Source of the DNA: Rhizobiaceae bacterium
GTDB taxonomy: Bacteria; Pseudomonadota; Alphaproteobacteria; Rhizobiales; Rhizobiaceae
Assembly: GCA_014238155.1 (NCBI GenBank)
Contig: JABABQ010000047.1
Location: 1 to 64,000 of the forward strand
Direction of reading: 5' to 3'
DNA length: 64,000 nt
Position numbers and translations under genes: made by a program. The notes beneath the pieces are model-generated. The model ran no database searches. It was not told where the DNA came from and saw only the letters and a list, made by a program, of their open reading frames with translations. Numbering within the stretch: the stretch's first letter is position 1; every line of letters starts with the position of its first letter. Positions 54,592 through 64,000 of this stretch are shown here, in pieces.

Positions 54592-55533
54592 ATGAACAAG
54601 AACCCTATGTTTAAACGCCTTTGTATGATTGGTATTGGACTGATCGGTTCTTCCATCGCGCTGCGCGCGCGTCAGGAAGGACTGGCTGAAACCATCGTTG
54701 TTTCAACCCGACGCCAGGAAACCCTGGAGCGGGCGAAAGCCCGCAACCTGGGGGATGTTTATACCGACAAGGTCAGCGAAGCGGTTCAGCAAGCCGATTG
54801 TGTGATCCTGTGTACACCGGTTGGCAGCTTTGCCTCTCTTGGTGAGCGCATCGGTCCGCATCTCGCCGATGGCTGCATCATCACCGACGTCGGATCGGTA
54901 AAGCGTTCGGTCGTCGAACAGTTGAAGCCGCATCTGCCCAAAAGTGTTCATCTTGTGCCGGGGCACCCGATTGCAGGCACCGAATATTCCGGACCGGATG
55001 CTGGCTTTGCGACTTTATTTGATGAGCGGTGGTGTCTGCTGACGCCAGAACCGGGCACAAACAAGGAAGCCATCGAAAAACTGACCAATTTCTGGCAGGC
55101 TCTGGGATCCTGGGTGGAAGTCATGGAGCCGGATCACCACGATTTGGTTCTGGCCGTGACGTCCCATATTCCTCATCTCATTGCTTACAATATTGTCGGT
55201 ACGGCCTCCGAACTTGAAGAAGTGACTCAATCCGAAGTGGTCAAGTTTTCCGCATCAGGGTTCCGGGATTTTACCCGCATTGCTGCCTCTGACCCTGTGA
55301 TGTGGCGGGATGTCTTCCTTCACAACAAGGAGGCCGTGATAGAAATGCTGGGCCGCTTCTCAGAAGACTTGTCTCGATTACAGCGGGCGGTTCGCAACGG
55401 TGATGGCGATCTGCTGTTTGAACATTTCACCAAGACGCGAGATATTCGGCGGGGAATTATTGAAGCGGGCCAGGAAACGGATCTGCCCAATTTCGGCCGC
55501 GATGGGGTGACCGATACCGACCAGACCTCGTGA
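54592..55533 (+). CDS. tyrA: Prephenate/arogenate dehydrogenase
   Basis: The 313-residue protein catalyses the oxidative decarboxylation step of tyrosine synthesis. The NAD(P) fold (MIGIGLIGSSIALRAR), TDVGSVKRSVVEQL, PGHPIAGTEYSGPDAG and SHIPHLIAYNIVG are the TyrA signatures. There is no chorismate mutase or ACT domain, as in other alphaproteobacterial TyrC-type enzymes. It is coupled to hisC. Confidence 0.94.
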   Translation: MNKNPMFKRLCMIGIGLIGSSIALRARQEGLAETIVVSTRRQETLERAKARNLGDVYTDKVSEAVQQADCVILCTPVGSFASLGERIGPHLADGCIITDVGSVKRSVVEQLKPHLPKSVHLVPGHPIAGTEYSGPDAGFATLFDERWCLLTPEPGTNKEAIEKLTNFWQALGSWVEVMEPDHHDLVLAVTSHIPHLIAYNIVGTASELEEVTQSEVVKFSASGFRDFTRIAASDPVMWRDVFLHNKEAVIEMLGRFSEDLSRLQRAVRNGDGDLLFEHFTKTRDIRRGIIEAGQETDLPNFGRDGVTDTDQTS

Positions 55534-55536
55534 CCA

Positions 55537-56583
55537 TCAATCCCTGAACATTGGTGGAATCGGGTCGGGAAACTGGATAAAGCCCAACCGCACGATGCCC
55601 TGCTCTATTTTCAGGGTAATAGAATTGATATCTGCTCCACCAATTTTGGCGGGCTTGCCCATGCCGGCGACGGCCTGAGTGATTAAGCCAATCTGCTGAG
55701 CCAGTTGCGGGTTGATCTCGCCGGCCCATCTGGCCACCGACGGTGGATTGGCAACGCCGACATTGATTTCGCCGGACAGCAATCCGTCCTCGCCAATTGA
55801 CAATGGCCCTGAAAAGGCCAACCGCCCCCCGTCCGGCAAGGACAGGGCCAGATTGCGGATCTCAAACTCCGCCCCATCCTGCATCACCGAGCTAAACTCG
55901 CGGCCGCCGACCACCAGGTCCCGGTAACCGTCAACAAGCGTGCCATCGATTTCAATCGTTGCATCGGGTATCGTCAACTTGGGCAGGGCGGCGGACAGGT
56001 TGGTCAGTTTTAGCGCCCCATCCAGTGAGACAGGTTCTGCATCTTCGGCTCCGTCGGTCTGTGGGGTCGGACGAAAATGAACCGCCCCATCAGCCACTTT
56101 CAGATCGGCTTTGTTGAGGCTGGTGGACAGGTTGGAAAATGTCAGCGACGCCAGATCAAATCCGCCGCTAAAGTTGACGTCCAAAAACAGCCGCATTGCC
56201 GACCAGTTTGCCGCCAGTTCGCCGTTATTCAGCCCGGTTTTGAATGGTCCGTCCAATTCGGCAACCAGTTCACCGGGTGCATATAGCTGAGCGGCGGTTC
56301 GAACCGCACCAATCTCCAATTGGAGTGCATCGCCCTTGCCGGCAATGTTCAGGGAATCGCAATAAACACCAATTCGAAACGGGAAACCGCGCATTTGAAG
56401 GTTTGCACAATCGACATTTATTCCCTGTTGCCCGGCATCCTCAAGCGCTTCGCCGATCTTGTCATGGGCAAAGTTGGCAAAAGCATACCAGCCTGCAAAC
56501 CACAGGGCGAACAGAAACAACATGAACAGGCCCCATTTCCCCATAGGATGGGCAAGAAAGGACCGTTTGGAAGTTTGAGTCAT
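55537..56583 (-). CDS. DUF2125 domain-containing exported or membrane protein
   Basis: The 348-residue protein has one N-terminal membrane helix (WGLFMLFLFALWFAGWYAFA) and a long beta-rich domain matching PF09898, common in Alphaproteobacteria. CANLQMRGFPFRIGVYCDSLNI is the usual conserved start of the domain. Its function is unknown; it probably faces the periplasm. ATG 56583 replaces the track start 25 codons earlier, which runs through an octamer repeat. It converges on tyrA with 3 bp between stops. Confidence 0.88.
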   Translation of the reverse strand: MTQTSKRSFLAHPMGKWGLFMLFLFALWFAGWYAFANFAHDKIGEALEDAGQQGINVDCANLQMRGFPFRIGVYCDSLNIAGKGDALQLEIGAVRTAAQLYAPGELVAELDGPFKTGLNNGELAANWSAMRLFLDVNFSGGFDLASLTFSNLSTSLNKADLKVADGAVHFRPTPQTDGAEDAEPVSLDGALKLTNLSAALPKLTIPDATIEIDGTLVDGYRDLVVGGREFSSVMQDGAEFEIRNLALSLPDGGRLAFSGPLSIGEDGLLSGEINVGVANPPSVARWAGEINPQLAQQIGLITQAVAGMGKPAKIGGADINSITLKIEQGIVRLGFIQFPDPIPPMFRD

Positions 56584-56603
56584 AAATGCTGATCCCGTTA
56601 TAC

Positions 56604-56651
56604 GGCGAGGCGGCGAGGCGGCGAGCTGGCGAGTTGGCGAATTGGCGAAGC
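56604..56651. repeat. Six tandem octamers GGCGANNN
   Basis: GGCGAGGC, GGCGAGGC, GGCGAGCT, GGCGAGTT, GGCGAATT and GGCGAAGC follow one another without gaps in the leader of the DUF2125 gene. The first five bases are constant and the last three drift. It may vary in copy number between strains. Confidence 0.85.
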
Positions 56652-56731
56652 GAATCAATCATGCATTGAAAGCGCCGCCTTGATTACAACAGCCCCTTCG
56701 ACGTAAAACGACTTTTTGTCAATCTGGTGGC

Positions 56732-57280
56732 ATGGTTGTGCTTAAAACTTTTGCAAACGACGGCGACATCTGGGTGTTTGGCTATGGATCGCTGATGTGG
56801 AATCCTGGCTTTGAATATCTGGACGTTCAGCGGGCCAAAGCATTCGGGGTGCACCGGGCGCCTTGTATCTATTCATGGGTGCATCGGGGGACGAAACAAC
56901 GACCCGGCATCGTATTGGGGCTTGCTCAGGGCGGCGCCTGTATTGGCAAGGCGTTTAAAATAAGCTCAAACAGTCGCGAAGAAACACTGACTTATTTGCG
57001 GGCGCGGGAACTTGTTACCAATGTCTATCTGGAGCGATTGCGACCAATTGTTCTGGATTCGGGCACAACGGTTAAGGCGGTGACCTACATTGCGGATCCG
57101 GACCACGAGCAATTTGCCGGCCGATTAGGGCACGAGGCACTTATCGCCCAAATCAAAGGGGCCGTCGGCAAGTCAGGTCCAAATGAATCCTACATTACCG
57201 ACACCACAGATCATCTGCGCGAAATGGGCATCAGGGATGGCCTAATGGAACGCATAACTTCCGAGCTGAAAAGCCCTTAG
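56732..57280 (+). CDS. Gamma-glutamylcyclotransferase (ChaC family)
   Basis: The 182-residue protein degrades glutathione to 5-oxoproline and Cys-Gly. The phosphate/substrate loop VFGYGSLMWNPGF at the start and GTKQRPGIVLGLAQGG are ChaC hallmarks; the catalytic Glu is probably in RARELV. It is encoded near gloB, another glutathione enzyme. Its 3' end overlaps the convergent small gene by 4 bp. Confidence 0.92.
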   Translation: MVVLKTFANDGDIWVFGYGSLMWNPGFEYLDVQRAKAFGVHRAPCIYSWVHRGTKQRPGIVLGLAQGGACIGKAFKISSNSREETLTYLRARELVTNVYLERLRPIVLDSGTTVKAVTYIADPDHEQFAGRLGHEALIAQIKGAVGKSGPNESYITDTTDHLREMGIRDGLMERITSELKSP

Positions 57281-57615
57281 CCCCCGTTGGTGCCGCTTAG
57301 CGCTTCTTCGACGGGCTTATCATCCTCACAGATTTCCAGTTTCTGCACATCTTGCCTGATCGTGTCTGCAAGACGGTCAATCAAACGATTGCCAGCTTGA
57401 TTGTCCTTGATCAGTCCAAGCAGATAATGCATGCGCCCAAAATATTGCTGGCTGGTGGACAGACCGGATTGCAGCAGGTTGTTGAATGCTTCAGATAACG
57501 CCTGATCCGCTTCAATAAGATCGGGATCTGATTCCACGCCAGCGTCGATCAGATCGACCACGCTGGACCTGGCAGCCTCGTAGCGAGCAATCAGCTCGCC
57601 GAGATCTGATATCAT
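57277..57615 (-). CDS. Small helical protein of unknown function
   Basis: The 112-residue product is acidic and predicted to be almost all alpha-helical (ISDLGELIARYEAARSSVVDLIDAG, QALSEAFNNLLQ, NRLIDRLADTIRQDVQKLEI). I do not recognise a family. An ATG with AGAGG-like sequence (GGTATTGTT region weak) gives only modest support for translation, but the amino acid composition looks real and no alternative gene covers the stretch. About 150 bp separate it from the molybdopterin dehydrogenase gene. Confidence 0.6.
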   Translation of the reverse strand: MISDLGELIARYEAARSSVVDLIDAGVESDPDLIEADQALSEAFNNLLQSGLSTSQQYFGRMHYLLGLIKDNQAGNRLIDRLADTIRQDVQKLEICEDDKPVEEALSGTNGG

Positions 57616-57766
57616 AACAATACCTCTTTAGGCCGCACCCTAAGAAGTACTTGACGTTTACGTAACGGAAGTGTCGAAGCACGTCGAAAACTGTCGTTTT
57701 TAGGACATTTTGGAAACATTCAGGTCATCGCTATCGCTTTAGATCGCCGCCGTTACGATGCTGCGG

Positions 57767-60070
57767 TTAAGTCGTGTTGATGGCTGTCCAAATCCGTTGG
57801 GGTGTTGCAGGCAACTCTATGTCGTCCACACCATGAACCGAGAGGGCATCCAGCACTGCCGATATCACGGCTGGCGTTGCCCCCACAGTTCCGGCTTCTC
57901 CTGCACCCTTTGCGCCAAGTGGATTGGTGTTTGTCGGTGTTGGCATGCTTTCAACCGAAATGGTCGGCACGTCATCGGCACGGGGCATTGCGTAATCCAT
58001 AAACGACCCTGTCAGCATTTGTCCGGTGCCGTCTTCGTAATTCACGTCCTCCATCAGCGCCTGTCCGATCCCCTGCACAATTCCACCAACCAATTGCCCT
58101 TCCAGCAACATCGGATTGATGACCGTGCCGACGTCATCGACGGATACCAGTTTGATGATATGGGTCACACCTGTCGCAGGGTCAATTTCAATTTCCACCA
58201 CCTGACAGCCATTGGGAAAGGTAAATCCCTGTAACAGAAAATCACCATGAGCAGCCAGCCCCAGTCCCAATTGTGGTGGCAGGATTGGTTTGTGGGACAA
58301 TTGCGCAATTTGCTGGATCGACATTTTTTTGTCGGTCCCGGCAACCGTGAAATGCCCGGCTTCGAAAACCAGGTCTTCTCCAGCGACTTCCATCAAATGA
58401 CCGGCAATTGCTCTGGCCTTTTCAATCACCCGGTCTGCCGCTACACGCACGGCTCCACCACCATTGACCATTGATCGAGACGCAATCGTTCCGCGCCCGA
58501 AAGCAATGGCGTCGGTGTCCCCTTGCAGAACCCGGATTGAATCAAACGGTACGCCGAGCCACTGCGAAACCATTTGCGCATAAACCGTTTCATGACCCTG
58601 GCCGTGATTGAACGTGCCGGGCAATACAGTCACCCCGCCTGCCGGATCAAAGCGAATTTCAGCTGCCTCATTGGCCAGGCCGGCATTCTCCATATGCAAG
58701 GCAATGCCAGCTCCGTGAAGTTTTCCTGCCCGCGCAGCTTTTTTCTTGCGTTTGTCAATTGCTTTCCAGTCCGCCTTCTCCAGCGCCCTTTCCAACACCG
58801 AACCAAAATCACCGGAATCCATGGTATAGACCAGCGGAGTCTTGTAGGGCATCTCATTGGCCGTCACCAAATTCAACCGTCTGATTTCGGCTCGGTCGAT
58901 GCCCAGTTGAGCTGCTGCCTTGTCCATCAGACGTTCGATCAGATAGCTGGCCTCAGGGCGACCGGCGCCGCGATAGGGTTGCGTGGGAGAGGTGTTGGTA
59001 TAGACCGCCTCGGACAAGGCATGGGCGACGGGTATGCGATAACAGCCAGTTGCCAGGGTGGACGCAAACATCGGTGAAACACCGGCGCCGGGCGACAGGT
59101 GTGACCCGGTATTGTAGCGGCAATGAACGTCGAGAGCGACGATCCGCCCCCCATCATCAAGTGCCAATATGGCATCAACATCCTGATCGCGACCGTGATA
59201 ATCGCTCAACAGGGACTCAGACCGGCTGGCATGCCAGCGAACCGTTTGCCGCAGCCGCCAGGCCGCCCATCCAACCACCACATCTTCTGAATAAACGCCG
59301 CCCTTCATGCCAAAGCCACCGCCAACATCTGGAGCAATTACCCGGACCATCGCTTCCTTTAGTCCGAGAATTCTGGCCAGTTCAGTCCGTACCGAATGAG
59401 GCACCTGGGTTGAAGTATGGAAAACCAGACGGTTTTCCCGTGAATCATATTCCGCCACCGCGCCGCGCATCTCCATGGAATTGGCGGAAAGGCGATTATT
59501 GTGCAGCGATAAATTCACCACGTGGCGAGCAGCAGTAATTGCTTGTTCAGTCGCCTGTGAATTTCCCAGTTCCACTTTGAATGCAACATTATCTGGAACC
59601 GTTTCCCACAGGGTCGGGGCGTCTTCAGCCAAAGCCTGCCGGGGTGTCAAAACGACGTCCAGTTCCTCATAGTCGACCTCAACCAATTCAGCGGCATCCA
59701 TCGCCGCCTGTCGGGTCTCGGCCAAAACCACCGCAACAGGTGCACCGACATAGCGCACAGTGTCAGTTGCCAGTGCCGGCGTCGGGACAATATTGTTGGC
59801 ATGATGCATGCCCGGCAGAAGTGTGTGACACGACAGGCCGCCCACCTGGTCAGCCAGGTAATCTGCTCCGGTCAGCACACAATGCACATCCGCCGACTTC
59901 CGCGCTGCCTCGCAATCAACTGAAACGATTCTGGCATGGGCAATCGGTGAACGAACAAAGGCAGCGTGCAAGGCATGAGGATGGACGATGTCTTCGACAA
60001 ACCGACCCTGGCCCGTGATAAACCGTTGATCCTCGGTCCTGAGGACCGATTGGCCAATTCCAAACTTCAT
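57767..60070 (-). CDS. Xanthine dehydrogenase-family molybdopterin-binding large subunit (CoxL-like, form II)
   Basis: The 767-residue protein resembles the large subunit of aerobic CO dehydrogenase and related molybdenum hydroxylases: an a/b hammerhead start (RFITGQGRFVEDI), GGGFGMKGG, the active-site loop PYRGAGRPEA (form II AYRGAGR type, not the AYxCSFR of true CO dehydrogenase), NHGQGHETVYAQM and GAKGAGEAGTVGATPAV with the catalytic glutamate. GGGAGAG precedes the ATG at 60070. The small Fe-S and FAD subunits normally encoded beside it are absent from the window, so it is an orphan here. The substrate is unknown. Confidence 0.9.
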   Translation of the reverse strand: MKFGIGQSVLRTEDQRFITGQGRFVEDIVHPHALHAAFVRSPIAHARIVSVDCEAARKSADVHCVLTGADYLADQVGGLSCHTLLPGMHHANNIVPTPALATDTVRYVGAPVAVVLAETRQAAMDAAELVEVDYEELDVVLTPRQALAEDAPTLWETVPDNVAFKVELGNSQATEQAITAARHVVNLSLHNNRLSANSMEMRGAVAEYDSRENRLVFHTSTQVPHSVRTELARILGLKEAMVRVIAPDVGGGFGMKGGVYSEDVVVGWAAWRLRQTVRWHASRSESLLSDYHGRDQDVDAILALDDGGRIVALDVHCRYNTGSHLSPGAGVSPMFASTLATGCYRIPVAHALSEAVYTNTSPTQPYRGAGRPEASYLIERLMDKAAAQLGIDRAEIRRLNLVTANEMPYKTPLVYTMDSGDFGSVLERALEKADWKAIDKRKKKAARAGKLHGAGIALHMENAGLANEAAEIRFDPAGGVTVLPGTFNHGQGHETVYAQMVSQWLGVPFDSIRVLQGDTDAIAFGRGTIASRSMVNGGGAVRVAADRVIEKARAIAGHLMEVAGEDLVFEAGHFTVAGTDKKMSIQQIAQLSHKPILPPQLGLGLAAHGDFLLQGFTFPNGCQVVEIEIDPATGVTHIIKLVSVDDVGTVINPMLLEGQLVGGIVQGIGQALMEDVNYEDGTGQMLTGSFMDYAMPRADDVPTISVESMPTPTNTNPLGAKGAGEAGTVGATPAVISAVLDALSVHGVDDIELPATPQRIWTAINTT

Positions 60071-60235
60071 GTTTTTGCTCTCCCGCCCATCAGCTTGCCC
60101 ACCACATTGGCACATATCAACCACGACTTACCAGCGGGTTCGACGCACGGCAGTCCACTTCATATGATAGTTTTTCGGTGACTAAATTTTATCCAATTCA
60201 ACCAATTTATCTGAACCGGAAACTGGAACCTTTTC

Positions 60236-60586
60236 ATGCAGCGCATCGGCCTGGCCAGTCATCTGTCCGACCCCTTTGAACTTAGTCAAATTGTTTACGG
60301 CATGTGGCGTCTGGCCGACGATGAAGACACGTCACCCGCACATGTTCAGGCAAAAATTGAGGCCTGCATCGACCAGGGTATCACCAGTTTTGATCAGGCC
60401 GATATCTATTGTGGCTATCGATGCGAGCAGCTGTTGGGCACAGCTTTGAAGGCTACACCGCACCTGCGCAGTAAGATGGAGATCATAACCAAATGCGATA
60501 TCCTGTTGATGGGGAAAAAATTTCCGCAACGTCGTTTGAAATACTATGACATCAGCGCTCAACACATTGCCGCCATTGATGGATGA
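60236..60586 (+). pseudogene. Truncated aldo/keto reductase (YdhF-like N-terminus)
   Basis: The 116-residue ORF matches the first third of a YdhF-type aldo/keto reductase: SQIVYGMWRLADD, QGITSFDQADIYCGYRCEQLLGTALK with the Asp and Tyr of the active site, and MEIITKCDI. It breaks off at KYYDISAQHIAAIDG and stops, whereas the family continues for about 180 residues more, including the catalytic His of the LLIHRPDP strand. The ispG gene follows directly, so a deletion probably removed the rest. Confidence 0.75.
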
Positions 60587-60646
60587 CATCCAGTAACTAC
60601 ACTGATATTGAACCAAACGGTAATTGCCCCTGCCCGGAGACGTCTC

Positions 60647-62005
<1,359 letters not shown>

Positions 62006-62032
62006 GTCAGTTGCCGGACCGTCGGCAATAAT

Positions 62033-62938
62033 TCAGCTTCGCCTCTCAACGATGAACTGAGCGGTTTGCTGCAGAATATCGGCTTTGGCACCAAACTCTG
62101 AAAGACAGTCGCTGGCCTCTGTAACGGCTTCCGACAAAAGCCTGCGAACTTCATTGACCCCCAATAATCCAATCAGGGTTGCCTTGCCCCGCCCGGCATC
62201 CTTGCCGACGGCCTTTCCCATCGTTTCGGCATTTGAAGTGACGTCGAGCAGATCATCGGCAAGTTGAAAAGCCAGGCCAATGGTTTCGCCAAAATGCGCG
62301 AGTCGAGCTCGTTCAGAATCACTGGCCTGACCCAGCACGGCACCGGCAGTACAGGCAAACCGGATCAGCGCTCCGGTCTTCATCTGCTGCATCATGCGAA
62401 TACCAGCTTCATCTGGTGTTTGAGTTTCCGCCGCCAGATCCAACATCTGGCCACCGATCATGCCACCCATCCCGGAAGCACGGGCAAGCAGACTGGCGAG
62501 TTCGCAGCGAACTCCACTATCATCATGACACTTTGGATCAGTGATCAGATCAAACGCCAGGGTCAATAGCGCATCACCGGCAAGTATAGCTGTTGCTTCG
62601 TCAAAAGCCCTGTGAACGGTTGGCTGACCCCTTCGCAAATCGTCATCGTCCATCTGCGGAAGATCATCATGCACCAGCGAATACGAATGCAAACACTCCA
62701 GTGCGCACGCAGCCTGCAGTGACCTGGACTGATCAATGCCGAACAAGGCGGCCGATTGAATCACCAGAAACGGACGCAGCCTTTTGCCGCCATTCAACAA
62801 TCCGTGCCGCATGGCCGCAACCAGCTTCGCCGGCCGCACGACCTCTCCTTCGCCTGCTTCAGTTGACATGATTTGATCAAGACGCTGATTAACAGCTTCT
62901 GCTGTGGTCTTGAGTGTTTTCTGGAAGGAATAGGCCAT
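62033..62938 (-). CDS. ispA: Short-chain polyprenyl diphosphate synthase (farnesyl/geranylgeranyl type)
   Basis: The 301-residue prenyltransferase joins isopentenyl diphosphate units. The first aspartate-rich motif VHDDLPQMDDDDLRRG (about residues 90-105) has the two-residue insertion of type II/IspA enzymes, GGKRLRPF precedes it and LADDLLD is the second Asp motif. Product length cannot be fixed from sequence. It converges on ispG, an enzyme of the pathway that supplies its substrates, with 27 bp between stops, and is divergent from mtgA. Confidence 0.92.
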   Translation of the reverse strand: MAYSFQKTLKTTAEAVNQRLDQIMSTEAGEGEVVRPAKLVAAMRHGLLNGGKRLRPFLVIQSAALFGIDQSRSLQAACALECLHSYSLVHDDLPQMDDDDLRRGQPTVHRAFDEATAILAGDALLTLAFDLITDPKCHDDSGVRCELASLLARASGMGGMIGGQMLDLAAETQTPDEAGIRMMQQMKTGALIRFACTAGAVLGQASDSERARLAHFGETIGLAFQLADDLLDVTSNAETMGKAVGKDAGRGKATLIGLLGVNEVRRLLSEAVTEASDCLSEFGAKADILQQTAQFIVERRS

Positions 62939-63079
62939 GCAGGCGGTCTATGCCGACATGCTTGTGATGGCAAGTGGTTAGCCGCAGAACTCGTGAACCG
63001 GGGTAAAACCGAAAAACTGATCATTGCCGACGCCTCAAAGCAACGTTACACAAAGGTAATTCAGTGAAGAGAAATACCG

Positions 63080-63916
63080 GTGGCAAGCGTCGACAAAAAG
63101 GGCAAAGGGAAAAGTGGCCGCCGCAGCAAGGCCACCAAAGCTGCTGGCAAATCTGAGCACCCTCCAAAGCCTCACTCAAAACGCGGTTCCAACAAATTCG
63201 GCAGGAATGTCCGCAACGTCGATAAGCCGGGCAAACCTTCCTTGCTGCGATTCCTATTGGTGCGCCTGACTGTGTTGATCGTACTGATTGGCCTGCTGCC
63301 ATTTATACTGACCCTCATTTATATTCCGGCCAGTATTCATCCGGTTTCCACCCTGATGGTAGCGAACTGGTCGTTTGGGGCGACCGTAAATCGCAGATGG
63401 GTCCCGCTGGAAGAAATCTCTCCCTTTGTCACCCAGTCTGTCATCTCGTCGGAGGACGGCCAGTTTTGCAGCCACGGTGGTGTCGACTGGGCTGCGGTTA
63501 ATCTGGTTGTGGACGATCTTATCGAAGGCGAGCGGCCGCGGGGTGCCAGCACGATTGCGATGCAGACGGTTAAAAACCTGTTTTTATGGCCAAACCGTTC
63601 CTATGTCCGAAAAGCTTTGGAAGTGCCGCTTGCGCTTTATGCCGACATGATCTGGAGCAAACCCAGAATGATGGAAATCTATCTCAATATCGCCGAATGG
63701 GGGCCCGGACAATATGGTATCGAAGCCGCCGCCCGGCATCATTTCAAGAAATCCGCCAAACGCCTGTCCCGCAGGCAGGCGGCTTTGTTGGCCGTTACTT
63801 TACCCAACCCCATTGCGCGCAACCCCCGCAAACCTGGACGTGGCATGAAACGATTGGTCAGATTGGTTGAAAAACGAGCCAAACAGTCTGGTGCCTATGT
63901 CAAATGTCTGAAATAG
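63080..63916 (+). CDS. mtgA: Monofunctional biosynthetic peptidoglycan transglycosylase
   Basis: The 278-residue GT51 enzyme polymerises lipid II into glycan strands. A basic N-terminal tail of about 55 residues (KGKGKSGRRSKATKAAGK) precedes one membrane helix (LLRFLLVRLTVLIVLIGLLPFILTLI). The catalytic motif ISSEDGQFCSHGGVDW, RGASTIAMQTVKNLFLW and EIYLNIAEWGPGQYGIEAAA follow. The start is a GTG at 63080 with AAGAGA before it. In Hyphomicrobiales mtgA is commonly next to a polyprenyl synthetase and rpmF; the window ends before rpmF could appear. Confidence 0.95.
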   Translation: MASVDKKGKGKSGRRSKATKAAGKSEHPPKPHSKRGSNKFGRNVRNVDKPGKPSLLRFLLVRLTVLIVLIGLLPFILTLIYIPASIHPVSTLMVANWSFGATVNRRWVPLEEISPFVTQSVISSEDGQFCSHGGVDWAAVNLVVDDLIEGERPRGASTIAMQTVKNLFLWPNRSYVRKALEVPLALYADMIWSKPRMMEIYLNIAEWGPGQYGIEAAARHHFKKSAKRLSRRQAALLAVTLPNPIARNPRKPGRGMKRLVRLVEKRAKQSGAYVKCLK

Positions 63917-64000
63917 TAACTCAGCAATGTTGAGCGGATTGCACTTGCTTCTTTCTGATATTCGGCTATATCAACCGCAAATTCACACTGAAATTACCCA

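Overview
The window looks like a chromosomal segment of an alphaproteobacterium, most likely order Hyphomicrobiales (Rhizobiales). I infer this from gene order that I know from that group: lnt / XRE regulator / metK / trmB, then DUF985 cupin / gloB / methyltransferase / hisC / tyrA / DUF2125 / ChaC, and polyprenyl synthetase / mtgA. Two LexA boxes of the alphaproteobacterial form GTTC-N7-GTTC agree with it. No rRNA, tRNA, CRISPR array, phage or intact insertion sequence was seen. No genus can be named from the sequence alone.

Layout. 0-5.3 kb (minus): a six-gene run encoding a non-classical succinate dehydrogenase/fumarate reductase (Fe-S, two membrane anchors, flavoprotein) and a two-subunit class I fumarase. 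5.4-8 kb (plus): a sulfatase/phosphonate monoester hydrolase-like enzyme and a PuuD-type amidohydrolase. 8-12.4 kb (minus): trmB, metK, a small XRE regulator and lnt. 12.9-16.3 kb (plus): a hydantoin-processing operon (hydantoinase, VOC protein, hydantoin/Asp-Glu racemase, DapA-family aldolase). 16.4-17.7 kb: plsC, then an unrecognised 145-residue gene behind two LexA boxes. 17.75-22 kb: glucuronate catabolism (uxaC, divergent uxuA-uxuB). 22.3-26 kb: a TauD-type dioxygenase, a decayed flavin monooxygenase and a Tat-exported PhoX phosphatase. 26.3-30.8 kb: a DEAD-box helicase, a DM13 protein, a cytochrome P460 and a divergent AraC regulator. 30.8-37.2 kb (minus): a 1177-residue LEPR/DUF4347/cadherin-like surface protein overlapping a PAS-GGDEF-GGDEF-EAL protein. 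37.5-44.8 kb: a flavin monooxygenase, a LysR regulator and a divergent five-gene operon (DUF1185, alpha/beta hydrolase, flavin reductase fusion, LLM monooxygenase, aldehyde dehydrogenase). 44.8-51.1 kb: a degenerate SGNH-type protein, a DegT aminotransferase, an M32 carboxypeptidase and a second GGDEF-EAL protein. 51.1-57.6 kb: the conserved gloB-hisC-tyrA neighbourhood, interrupted by a 283-bp MITE-like element. 57.8-64 kb: an orphan molybdopterin dehydrogenase large subunit, a truncated aldo/keto reductase, ispG, a polyprenyl synthetase and mtgA.

Together the genes suggest an aerobic heterotroph using uronates, hydantoin-type compounds, sulfonate or phosphoester substrates and an unidentified substrate of the LLM/ALDH operon, with c-di-GMP control of a surface protein. 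The most interesting items are the unknown SOS-boxed gene (17.3 kb), the adhesin/c-di-GMP overlap with a terminator-like hairpin in its leader, the MITE placed at a start codon (52.4-52.7 kb), and GGC-triplet expansions at the 3' ends of several unrelated genes.
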